Below the pieces are notes generated by a model. That model was not told the DNA's origin, searched no databases, and saw only the letters and a list, made by a program, of their open reading frames with translations. The position numbers were made by a program, and so were the translations under genes. From the NCBI RefSeq assembly GCF_003205205.1, contig NZ_QJRL01000031.1:1-51985 (forward strand): DNA of 51,985 nt, in the 5' to 3' direction. Origin of the DNA: Pseudomonas sp. LB-090624 (GTDB lineage Bacteria > Pseudomonadota > Gammaproteobacteria > Pseudomonadales > Pseudomonadaceae). Below are positions 36,650-44,700 of the stretch, in pieces; position 1 is the first letter of the stretch, and the number at the start of each line of letters is the position of its first letter.

Positions 36650-36774
36650 ACGGGCCTCTGCGGGTGAAAAAAGCGCTGTCTCGGAGTAACTAAAGCATCC
36701 GGTACGGCGCTCTGCACGGCAATGCAGGAAACGGCATGGAGTTGATTGAAAAACGTCATTGATCTGCGCTTGTC

Positions 36775-36810
36775 GCGCCCTCTCCGCGGCTTTAGCCGCG
36801 AGGAGGGCGC
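36775..36810. terminator. Hairpin terminator after the dipeptidase gene
   Basis: GCGCCCTC-tcc-GCGGCT-tt-AGCCGC-gag-GAGGGCGC forms a two-part stem (8 + 6 bp) in the gap before the CBS gene, 10 nt after the end of the dipeptidase gene on the minus strand. Confidence 0.65.
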
Positions 36811-36819
36811 CACTGCCGA

Positions 36820-38550
36820 TCAAAGCTTCGGCATCTGCCCGATCCGCGCCACCATTTCACTAACCACCTGCAAGTCCAGCATGAACTGCTCCACGGTCTT
36901 GAACTCGTTGTCGTTGTGCCCGGTGTATTTCACGTCTGGCATAGCCAGGCCGAACTGGACGCCGTTGGGCAGGTCGTGGACCGAGGTCGCACCAGCGGAC
37001 GTGCCGAACGCGTGCTTCATGCCCAGGTTCTCGCTGGCCACCGCCAGCAGAGCCTTGACCCATTCGCCTTCGGGGTTGCGGTACATCGGCTCGTCCAGGC
37101 TGTAGTCGAAGGCTACGGAGATGTGGCTTTGCCGCGTCCATTGGCCCAGTTTGCCCGCCAGTTCATCCTTGATCGCGGCAATCGGCTTGCCTTTGGGAAT
37201 ACGCAGGTTCACCGCCAGCTTCAGGCCTTTGTCATCCACACCGACAAAGGTCGGCGAGGCGGTCAGCGGGCCCATGAACGGGTCCTTGAAGGCCACGCCA
37301 AGCTTGTTGCCCAGGTAGTCCAGGCCCCAGTTGTCGGCGGCGTAGCGAGCGGCGTCGGTGAAGTGGTTGTGCTTGAGCGGTACCTGGTTGCCCAGGCCAT
37401 TGATGAAGTCGAGCATGCGTGCCACCGGGTTGACCCCGGATTCCGGCTCCGAGGAGTGTGCGGAAACCCCGGTAACCGTGAGTAGCACATGCTTGCCGTC
37501 GGCCCTGGCATCGATGCTGAAATCACCGCCATGCTGTTTGACATATTTGCCGCCGGCTTGCTGCAAATGCTTGGCCAGCGCTGCCGGGTTGTCGGTGATG
37601 AGGGTAGCCACTGAAGTGGTCGGGATCTGGTTGGTGGCCAGGCCGCCGGTCAGGTTGATGATTTCAGCACCCTTGCCAGTGGCTGGCCGCTTGCTGAAGC
37701 TGGCCATGACCGTGCCGTAGCCTTTTTCAGCGATCACCACCGGATAGCCACCATCCAGGGCCAGGTTGTAGTCGGGCGTGGGGTTGCGCTCGAAGTAGTA
37801 GGGAATGGCATCACCGCTGGTTTCTTCCGTGGTGTCGATCAGCAGCTTGAACTGCCGGGCCAGCGGCAGGTTTTCGTCCTTGGCCACTTTCAGTGCGTAC
37901 ATCGCTACGACGATACCGTTCTTGTCGTCTTCGGTGCCGCGGCCGTACATGCGGTCGCCAACCAGGGTGACTTTGAACGGGTCCAGGCGCGTGCCGTCGG
38001 CCAGTTTCCAGTTGTCCGGGTTGACCGGCACCACGTCGGCGTGGGCATGGATGCCGATCACTTCCTTGCCGCTGCCCAGCGAAATCTCGTAAACCCGGTT
38101 GTCGATGTTGCGGAAGGCCAGGCCAAAGCTGTCGGCCAGTGCCTTGATCTTGTCGGCGACTTTGAGGAACTCAGGGTTTTCGTACTGCGGCGTGCCCTCG
38201 ACATTGAAAGTCGGGATGGCCACCAGTTCCTTCAGGGTTTCAGTAGCAGCCTTGCCGTACTTGATTCGCGTGTACAGGCCGAGCAGGCGGTTGATCTCAT
38301 CCTGTTGTTCGGTAGCCAGCTGTTTGCCGGCCAGGTAGGCGTCCAGGGTTGCTTCAATGTTGTTGGCCTTGGCCAGGTCACTGCCTTTGAGCTTGCCGAG
38401 GAACTGCTTGAAATCGCTTGGGTCGCTGCCGTCGAAGGCTTTGACGATGGCGGCGGATTGCTGCTGGGAGAGGTTGGCCTGGGCCGGCTGTGTGAACAGA
38501 CCGATGCTGGCCAGCAGCAAAGTGGTGGCGGTAAGTTTTTTCAGGTGCAT
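36820..38550 (-). CDS. Exported M20-family dipeptidase
   Basis: 576 aa from ATG 38550, chosen because it gives a clean signal peptide (MHLKKLTATTLLLASIGLF, cut after AQA near 24). ATG 38562 is in frame, but an AAGGA abuts it. M20 catalytic parts: H169-A-D171 (in GIHAHADVVP), D207 (in GTEDDKNG), E241-E242 (in DTTEETSGD) and D265, fitting the two-zinc PepV/CPG2 pattern, plus a lid domain in the middle. Periplasmic dipeptide hydrolysis is the likely role. It is the last gene before the tRNA-Arg junction. Confidence 0.9.
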   Translation of the reverse strand: MHLKKLTATTLLLASIGLFTQPAQANLSQQQSAAIVKAFDGSDPSDFKQFLGKLKGSDLAKANNIEATLDAYLAGKQLATEQQDEINRLLGLYTRIKYGKAATETLKELVAIPTFNVEGTPQYENPEFLKVADKIKALADSFGLAFRNIDNRVYEISLGSGKEVIGIHAHADVVPVNPDNWKLADGTRLDPFKVTLVGDRMYGRGTEDDKNGIVVAMYALKVAKDENLPLARQFKLLIDTTEETSGDAIPYYFERNPTPDYNLALDGGYPVVIAEKGYGTVMASFSKRPATGKGAEIINLTGGLATNQIPTTSVATLITDNPAALAKHLQQAGGKYVKQHGGDFSIDARADGKHVLLTVTGVSAHSSEPESGVNPVARMLDFINGLGNQVPLKHNHFTDAARYAADNWGLDYLGNKLGVAFKDPFMGPLTASPTFVGVDDKGLKLAVNLRIPKGKPIAAIKDELAGKLGQWTRQSHISVAFDYSLDEPMYRNPEGEWVKALLAVASENLGMKHAFGTSAGATSVHDLPNGVQFGLAMPDVKYTGHNDNEFKTVEQFMLDLQVVSEMVARIGQMPKL

Positions 38551-38674
38551 GGTTGCGCGCATTCCTTCGCCAATCATTGTTATGGGTGACCCGTTCGGAA
38601 AACGGGAAGACGCCCACGCTAACACCAATGACCTGTGGCACGGGAGTGCCAGAAATGCGACATGTCGCACAAAC

Positions 38675-38707
38675 GAAAAAGCCCCGGGCATAGGCCCAGG
38701 GCTTTTT
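38675..38707 (-). terminator. Rho-independent terminator of the tRNA-Arg locus
   Basis: AAAAAGCCC-cgggcataggccca-GGGCTTTTT has a 9-bp outer stem with A- and T-runs on both sides. It begins 5 nt past the CCA end of the tRNA-Arg fragment and is probably the original terminator of the tRNA gene, left with the chromosomal flank. Confidence 0.85.
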
Positions 38708-38711
38708 GATA

Positions 38712-38756
38712 TGGCGCACTCGGCGGGATTCGAACCCACGACCCCTGCCTTCGGAG
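38712..38756 (-). pseudogene. 3' fragment of tRNA-Arg(CCG), probable attachment site remnant
   Basis: Read on the minus strand: anticodon loop CTCCGAA (anticodon CCG), 3' half of the anticodon stem GGCAG, variable loop, T arm GTGGG-TTCGAAT-CCCGC, acceptor CGAGTGC, discriminator G and CCA. Upstream of the loop, where CTGCC should pair, the sequence is TAGGA, and no D arm or 5' acceptor (GCACTCG) follows. So only 45 nt of the 76-nt tRNA is present. Elements that integrate into tRNA genes at the anticodon loop leave just such a displaced 3' end at one junction. Confidence 0.82.
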
Positions 38757-38785
38757 TCCTAAAAGTCGGCGTTTGGAATCAGTAC

Positions 38786-38882
38786 GTTAGCGGGGATTAG
38801 CTGGGATTTCAATGGGTTGTGGTAGCTGGGGTTAGCTGGTTTTCGCGCCGGTTAGCAGGGCGAGTGTGGCAGATTTGTGGCA
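38786..38882. repeat. Direct repeats next to the tRNA fragment (integrase arm-site candidates)
   Basis: TTAGC-type repeats occur five times: GTTAGCGG (38786), ATTAGCTGG (38796), GTAGCTGG (38822), GTTAGCTGG (38831) and GTTAGCAGG (38851). TGTGGCA follows twice, 4 nt apart (38865-38871 and 38876-38882). Such short repeats beside a tRNA junction are typical of recombinase or excisionase arm-binding sites. Assignment is inference. Confidence 0.6.
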
Positions 38883-39010
38883 TGGAGGGAGAGGTTGAGC
38901 TTGCGGCCTGAATCGCTGAACCCGGTCAATGCGGCGACTTCTGCAACACCCACGAGAACGTCGTCGCCGAGTTTCTGTATTTTTTGGATGGTTTCGTAAT
39001 CTACTGACAT
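38852..39010 (-). pseudogene. AlpA-like/HTH regulator remnant
   Basis: 52 codons from ATG 39010 (GAGAGA upstream). MSVDYETIQKIQKLG then DDVLVGVAEVAALTGFS matches the start of small HTH (AlpA/excisionase-like) proteins of Pseudomonas islands, in which the HTH continues. Here the sequence diverges after about residue 31 into an unrelated tail and stops, so it is probably truncated. The break lies near the TGTGGCA repeats. Confidence 0.5.
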
Positions 39011-39114
39011 CTGGCTATCTCTCAATTGATCTGAGAGGTCAGTTTTTGCCTGTGGCGAAGCGATCAGGTAGGACAGATTTTTAACAGGATCTTCTCTTAG
39101 TGACTTCACGCGGA

Positions 39115-39133
39115 CCGCACTCGCTGAGTGCGG
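39115..39133. repeat. 8-bp perfect inverted repeat
   Basis: CCGCACTC-GCT-GAGTGCGG lies 26 nt before the istB-like remnant. It may be a leftover of the insertion sequence. Confidence 0.4.
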
Positions 39134-39158
39134 ATTCCACGACCATTCTCCCCCCGCG

Positions 39159-39279
39159 ATCTTCGACGACTGGGGCTTGGGCGTTTGACGCTGCGCAAAG
39201 ACGCGACATGCTCGAGTCGCTGGACGACTACTACGGCAATCGCCCAGCACTGATGACCAGCCAGATGCCGGTGGAAAGG
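39159..39279 (+). pseudogene. Frameshifted istB (IS21 family) remnant
   Basis: IFDDWGLG at 39159-39182 resembles the Walker B region of IstB, the ATPase helper of IS21 elements. After a frame change near 39180 the other frame continues with FDAAQRRDMLESLDDYYGNR and then ALMTSQMPVE, the next conserved IstB block. No istA and no further istB sequence is present. This is therefore a small relic of an insertion sequence. Confidence 0.55.
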
Positions 39280-39441
39280 ACATGCGCAAGTGCGTAACGA
39301 AATTGACGGCAGCGGGGCCTTCAGATTAACAATGCCAACCTGCGTCTCTGCGCTCCGACTGCTTGGTCGGGCGGTCGGATGCAATGGAATCCGCGCTGTA
39401 GGGGCGGTATGTGGCTTACGTCGCCCAGTAAGGAGCTAAAA

Positions 39442-40014
39442 GTGGAAATCGAAAGTAAGCGCTGGCATGTCGCTATTTTTTTGACAATTGTTATGTCCAT
39501 TGCCACAGGCATAGGCAATCTGTGCTCGTCATATCTTCTTTTGACCGTAAAAAACGAGGAGGAGATGGATCGGGCTGAGATTGCTAGGAAAGCAAGAGGG
39601 GCAGAAATGCATTGTGACAAGCTGCGCGAGGCAGCTTCACTAGCGGCTGAAATCGAATTCAGTGCCGATAGGGGATATCCCAACAGTATCAGCATCAGTG
39701 ATCTTCTCGCTGGTGAAACATTTGAGCAGCATCAAAAGGTTCCACGTGAGGTGATCATCGATGAGCAGTTGGCGTACGAGAAAAGAGCATCCGCGCTTGT
39801 ACCAATGCTCACCGAGGAAGAGGCCAGGATTCTTAATAGAGTGACGCTGCACCATTACGTCGTTACGGGTTTGCGAACCAGTAAAGTCCCGCCTGAGTTA
39901 CGAGCATCTCCCCGTGAAGGGGGATTCAATGCAAATGAGGAGTTGCAAGGTATTCGCGACGGCGGAGCTTTGCTTGCGGCTACCTACAGGCAGATCTGTA
40001 CTGAAGTGCGGTAA
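39442..40014 (+). CDS. Unrecognised membrane-anchored protein in the AT-richer island
   Basis: 190 aa from GTG 39442, with AAGGAG 6 nt upstream. One membrane span (about 9-36, AIFLTIVMSIATGIGNLCSSYLLL) with a short N-terminal side, then a soluble domain of about 150 residues, helical and charged (NEEEMDRAEIARKARGAEM, LTEEEARILNRVTLHHYVV). Codon use is AT-richer than the backbone genes, as expected for acquired DNA. I do not recognise a family. It is followed by 301 bp without a gene and then the convergent histidine kinase gene. Confidence 0.7.
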   Translation: MEIESKRWHVAIFLTIVMSIATGIGNLCSSYLLLTVKNEEEMDRAEIARKARGAEMHCDKLREAASLAAEIEFSADRGYPNSISISDLLAGETFEQHQKVPREVIIDEQLAYEKRASALVPMLTEEEARILNRVTLHHYVVTGLRTSKVPPELRASPREGGFNANEELQGIRDGGALLAATYRQICTEVR

Positions 40015-40315
40015 ACCCTAAAAGTGGTAATTGCGCTGATTTGCCCCCTGTTTGCATTCGACTTGGCCAGCACCGGATGTGACCAGCGCACGGGTACCTC
40101 TTGACCGGCAGGAATCGACCCATAGCTGCCCTTCGCGGGGAGCAGCTTTCGGCAAGAAACGGACGATTGCAGCAAGAAATCATCTAACTAGATGCGGGCT
40201 ACTTTTACAAGCTGGTTAGTCTTTCTCTTGTTTAACTCTGCACTTGCAAGAGACTTCTCCTGCAAACCGAAGCCTGCATAGGCTCATGCCGTATAAACCT
40301 TCCCTAGGATGAAGC
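40015..40315. other. Gene-free stretch between the island genes
   Basis: 301 bp between two convergent genes. No supportable gene, clear terminator or tRNA seen. The piece 40102-40150 (GACCGGCAGGAATCGACCCATAGCTGCC at its start) resembles a Pseudomonas intergenic repeat and shares the CGACCCAT core with the inverted repeat at 51860-51899. Confidence 0.5.
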
Positions 40316-41551
40316 TCAAGGGGACGTAAAAGTGGGAGTCCAGGTCGAGTCTGTGCCTGCGCTCTGCCGCGATAGCCTCACAGTGAAGGTGGTGCCGTTC
40401 TGCTTTGTAGAATCGACTAATACACAGCCCGCATGGGCCTTGGCTATTTGGCTCACGATAAAGAGCCCGAGGCCTATGCTGGTAGCGCCCCCAAGTCTCT
40501 GCTTCCCCCGCACCAAAGGTTCGAAAACATGCTTTAGCAGTTCAACGGAAATCGGTGCGCCGCTGTTGTGCACCGTCAGGGTAGCTGTCGTTTCTTCGAC
40601 GCAAGATGTCACGTAAACGGACTTGCTTGGATCGCCATAGGCCACTGCGTTTGCCACCAGATTGCCGATCAGCTGGTAAAGGCGGTCGGAGTCGATCAGG
40701 GCGCTACGTTCGCCGGTATGCTGATAAGTCAGTTGACGGCCTGGAAACGTTAGCCGTAATTCTTCAAGGCACGCCTCCACGGTGTGCGGCAGGTCAGCAA
40801 CCCTGGGCTGAATGGAGATACCGCGCCCGGCCTGAATGAGCGTGAAATCCAGCAAGTCCGCCACAAGCCGCTGCGCACGTGATACGGAGTGGCTGATCGC
40901 TGTGAGCAACTTGGGGTTTTCGGCAGCATGTGAACGTCGTGTCAACAAGTCGGTCGCCATTCTGATTGCCAGAAGTGGCGTACGCAGCTCATGACTGACG
41001 ATACCAAGTATTTGCTCGGCCGGTAGGGACTTTGCACTCTCAGTAGGCTGCATCACGCAGACATGGCCGGGAGACAGTAATGCGCGCTGTGTCTTGAGGT
41101 TTTTAGCCAGACAGCGTTCGGCCAATAGGCGCGTGCGCAGCAGATCACGCTCGTAACACTGTTCGTCAGTGTTAAACATGGTCAGCTCGTGAACGATGCC
41201 ATTAGAACGCGCGCAGGTAATAGCATTAGATATAAGCGGCAGGGTGAAGCCATTACAGTGCACGAAATCAAACTTGACGTTTGCCACCGCTCCCAACGTC
41301 CCCATCAGTGGCTGCCAGTACAACTGGTGAAGGGCCTTGGCTTCTATTGTAAGAAGTTGCTGAAGCCGCATGCGAACCAAGGCTTCATGTTTGTAGCCCA
41401 GCAGGCGGCAGAATGCCGCATTCGCGCTGGCGATCTGCCCGTTCTGCGATGTCAACAGCAACCCGACATCAGAAGTGTCTTCCCTTATTTGCGATGCTAC
41501 GTCCGTGCATGTGCACGCCAAGTTAGCGGTTTGCTTTAAGAGCGCGTTCAA
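40316..41551 (-). CDS. Orphan PAS-domain histidine kinase
   Basis: 411 aa from TTG 41551, with GGAGG 6-7 nt upstream; no ATG fits as well. No membrane segment, so cytosolic. PAS-like sensor region (about 25-130), HisKA domain with phosphorylated H187 in IVSHELRTPLLAI, and HATPase domain with N297/N301 in GNLVANAVAYG and a G2 box SIGLGLFIVSQI. The G1 box reads HNSGAP, with Asn where Asp is usual. This variant occurs in a known subgroup of PAS kinases, so activity is still likely. No response regulator gene is adjacent, so it is an orphan. AT-richer than the backbone. Confidence 0.85.
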   Translation of the reverse strand: MNALLKQTANLACTCTDVASQIREDTSDVGLLLTSQNGQIASANAAFCRLLGYKHEALVRMRLQQLLTIEAKALHQLYWQPLMGTLGAVANVKFDFVHCNGFTLPLISNAITCARSNGIVHELTMFNTDEQCYERDLLRTRLLAERCLAKNLKTQRALLSPGHVCVMQPTESAKSLPAEQILGIVSHELRTPLLAIRMATDLLTRRSHAAENPKLLTAISHSVSRAQRLVADLLDFTLIQAGRGISIQPRVADLPHTVEACLEELRLTFPGRQLTYQHTGERSALIDSDRLYQLIGNLVANAVAYGDPSKSVYVTSCVEETTATLTVHNSGAPISVELLKHVFEPLVRGKQRLGGATSIGLGLFIVSQIAKAHAGCVLVDSTKQNGTTFTVRLSRQSAGTDSTWTPTFTSP

Positions 41552-41606
41552 GGGGGGCCTCCAGCGAGCGGATATTGCCGCCCCTGCCGGCTAGACAGGG
41601 TTAGAA

Positions 41607-41633
41607 GCACCGCCGCTATTTCAAAAGCGGTGC
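41607..41633. repeat. Hairpin upstream of the glucan synthase gene
   Basis: GCACCGC (41607-41613) pairs with GCGGTGC (41627-41633) around 13 nt. It lies in the 196-bp divergent gap between the kinase and the glucan synthase gene. Regulatory role unknown; no clear sigma-70 promoter was found here. Confidence 0.4.
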
Positions 41634-41747
41634 ATGTAGTCAGCTTGGGCGCCGGCCTGGTGCGAGTCTGTTCGCTACCGCACAGACGCTGCTCAACGAC
41701 CGCCGCAGACTGACAGCTGAAAGGCTAGATCGGCAAACCAGAACACC

Positions 41748-44700
41748 ATGGACAGTCCTTGGCTCAATGTACTCGCCTACCTTCGTCGCCTGTACGCACA
41801 TGCAGGGCGTTGGCGCTCGCCCCCCAATGCATTCACCTATGAAAGTCTGCTGCGCTCGGAGCTGTACAACGCCGATCAGATGGCCGAGCACGGTCTCTGG
41901 CTGGCCCATCATCATCGCTTGAGCCGGTTGCCGGCGGACGACACGCTGCTCGACCGCCTGGCCGATAACGAGCGCATGCTCTCCACCAGTTGCACTGCCC
42001 TGGCCGGCGCCCTGCCCAGCTCGCGTCCGGCATTGCCCGCTGCGCAGTGGTTGCTCGACAACTTCTACCTGGTCGAAACCCAGATCCGTATTGCCAAACG
42101 CCATCTGCCAGCCGACTACAGCCTGCAGCTGCCAAGGCTGGACAACGGCCCCTCCAACGGCCTGCCACGTGTCTATGACATTGCGCTGGAGACCATTTCC
42201 CATGGTGACGGGCGGATCGACGCCGAAAGCCTCAGCCGTTTCGTCGAGGCCTATCAGCAGGCCGCCACCCTGACCCTGGGAGAGCTGTGGGCGATCCCGA
42301 TCATGCTGCGCCTGGCCCTGATCGAGAACCTGCGGCGGGTGGCGGTGCGGGTCATGGCCAACTGGGCTGACCGCGACCTGGCCAATTCCTGGGCCGACCG
42401 GCTTGGCGAAACCGCCGAGCGCGACGCCAAGAGCGTGGTGCTGGTGGTCGCCGACATGGCCCGCTCGGAACCGCCGATGACCGCCGCTTTCGTCGCCGAG
42501 CTGGCCAGGAGGCTGCAGGGCCACAGCGCTTCGCTGACCCAGCCGCTGCTGTGGGTGGAGCAGATGCTCAGCGAATCGGCGCTGAGCATCGAACGCCATG
42601 TGCAGCTTGATGCTCAGCAGCAGGCCATCGATCAGGTGTCCATCAGCAACAGCATCGGCAGCCTGCGACTGCTGTCGACCATCGACTGGCGACTGTTCGT
42701 CGAGCACCTGAGCCATGTAGAGCAAACGCTGTGCCGCGACCCGGCCGCCGTCTACCCAGCCATGGACTTCACCAGCCGTGACTATTACCGGCACGTTGTC
42801 GAACGCCTGGCACGCCACTGCGCCTTCAGCGAAGCCGCCGTGGCACGCACGGCCATCGAACTGGCTGAGGCGGCCGGGGCCGCCCCCGGTGAGGAGGCCG
42901 AACATGTGGGCTTTTACCTGGCAGGTGCCGGGGTGCCGTTGCTGGAGCAGCGCCTGGCTGCGCGGGTACCGCTTGCCGAGCGGTGGCAGCGCCTGTTGCA
43001 CCGGGCACCGCTGGCGTTCTATCTGGTGCCTGTGGCCCTGCTGTCCTGCCTGTTTGCGTGGGGTTTCATACGCGCCATCGACGTGGAGGGGTGGCCCATC
43101 GCGGTGCTCGCCGGCATGGCCGTGCCGATACTGCTGAGCACCAGCCGCCTGGCCATCGGCCTGGTGAACTGGCTGGTGACCCTGACCGTCAAACCGTCCT
43201 TCCTGCCGCGGTTGGACTACTCCGCCGGCATTCCCGCAGAGGCCCGCACATTGGTGGTAGTGCCCACCCTGCTGGCCACTGCCGACGATGTCGAGGAACT
43301 GCTCGAAGGGCTGGAGGTACGTTTCCTGGCTAACCGTGACGAGCACCTGCACTTCGCCCTGCTCAGCGACTTCATGGATGCCCGCGAACAGACACGGCCC
43401 GAAGACGAAGCACTGCTCGAACTCGCCAGCAAAGGCATCCGGGGGCTCAACCACAAGTATCCAGGCCCTGGCAGCGAGCGCTTTTTGCTGTTTCACCGGC
43501 CACGCATATGGAACAACGCAGAAGGCTGCTGGATGGGGCGCGAGCGTAAACGCGGCAAGCTCGCCGAGCTGAACGCGGTGTTGCGCGGCCACGGCCACGA
43601 GTGCTTCATGCGCATCGTCGGCAACCTGCAAACCCTCGGCCACGTGCGCTATGTCATCACCCTGGACACCGACACCCAGTTGCCTCGCGGTGCCGCCCAT
43701 CAATTTGTCGGCGCCATGCAGCACCCGCTGAACCGCCCGCGCTTCGACGCACATACCGGTCGTATCCAGGCAGGTTATGCAATCCTGCAACCGAGGGTGG
43801 GCATCAGCCTGCCAAGTGTGTCGCGCTCGCGCTACGCGCGGCTGTTTGGCAGCGACGCCGGGGTCGACCCCTACACACAGGCTGTTTCGGATGTCTACCA
43901 GGACCTGTTTCTCAGCGGCTCGTTCACCGGCAAAGGCATCTATGCGGTGGATGCCTTCGAGCAGGCCCTGGAGGGCCGCTTCACCGACAACCGCATACTC
44001 AGCCATGACCTGATCGAGGGTTGCTACGCTCACTCAGGCCTGCTCAGTGATGTGCAATTGTTCGAAGCCTACCCGGCGCGCTACAGCGCCGACAGCAAAC
44101 GCCACCACCGCTGGATACGCGGCGACTGGCAACTACTGCCGTGGCTGCTGCCGTGGCTGCGCACTGGCACGCAGGGCCTGGCGCAAAGCTCGCTCAGCGC
44201 CCTGTCGCGCTGGAAGATTTTCGACAACCTGCGCCGCAGCCTGGAGCCGGCGGCGCTGCTGACCCTGCTGCTGTGGGGCTGGTTGGCGAGTGCCACGCCA
44301 CTTGCCTGGACGCTATCGCTGCTGGCGTTGCTGCTGACGCGCCCACTGCTCGACTCTCTGCTCGAAGTGCTGGGCAAGACCACCGATGTGCCCCTTTCAG
44401 AACACCTGCTGGCGGCTTTGCACACATCTGGCACCTATTTCTTGCGTACCGGTCTGTCACTGGCCTGGTTACCCTTCGAAGCCTACTTCAGCCTCGATGC
44501 CATCCTGCGCACCCTGTGGCGGCTCGTGGTCAGCAAAAGGCGTCTGCTGCAATGGAACCCCTCGCGCGAAGACGAACGCAGCAGCGCCGACACCCTGCAG
44601 GCGATGTACCGTGAGCAATGGGGGCAACCGGTCCTGGTGCTGCTGCTGGGCGGTGCGTTGGCGATGCAGCCAATGATGCTGCTGATGGCATCGCCGATCC

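Noticed and set aside
38712..38790. Complete tRNA-Arg gene
   Set aside because: No 5' acceptor strand, D arm or 5' anticodon stem can be found next to the 3' part.
39980..40183. Minus-strand 67-codon frame after the island gene
   Set aside because: No ribosome site, rich in Arg/Cys/Ser, overlaps the end of a better-supported gene.
41640..44033. 797-codon minus-strand frame over the start of the glucan synthase gene
   Set aside because: Antisense shadow of a GC-rich gene; low-complexity Gln/His/Gly translation.
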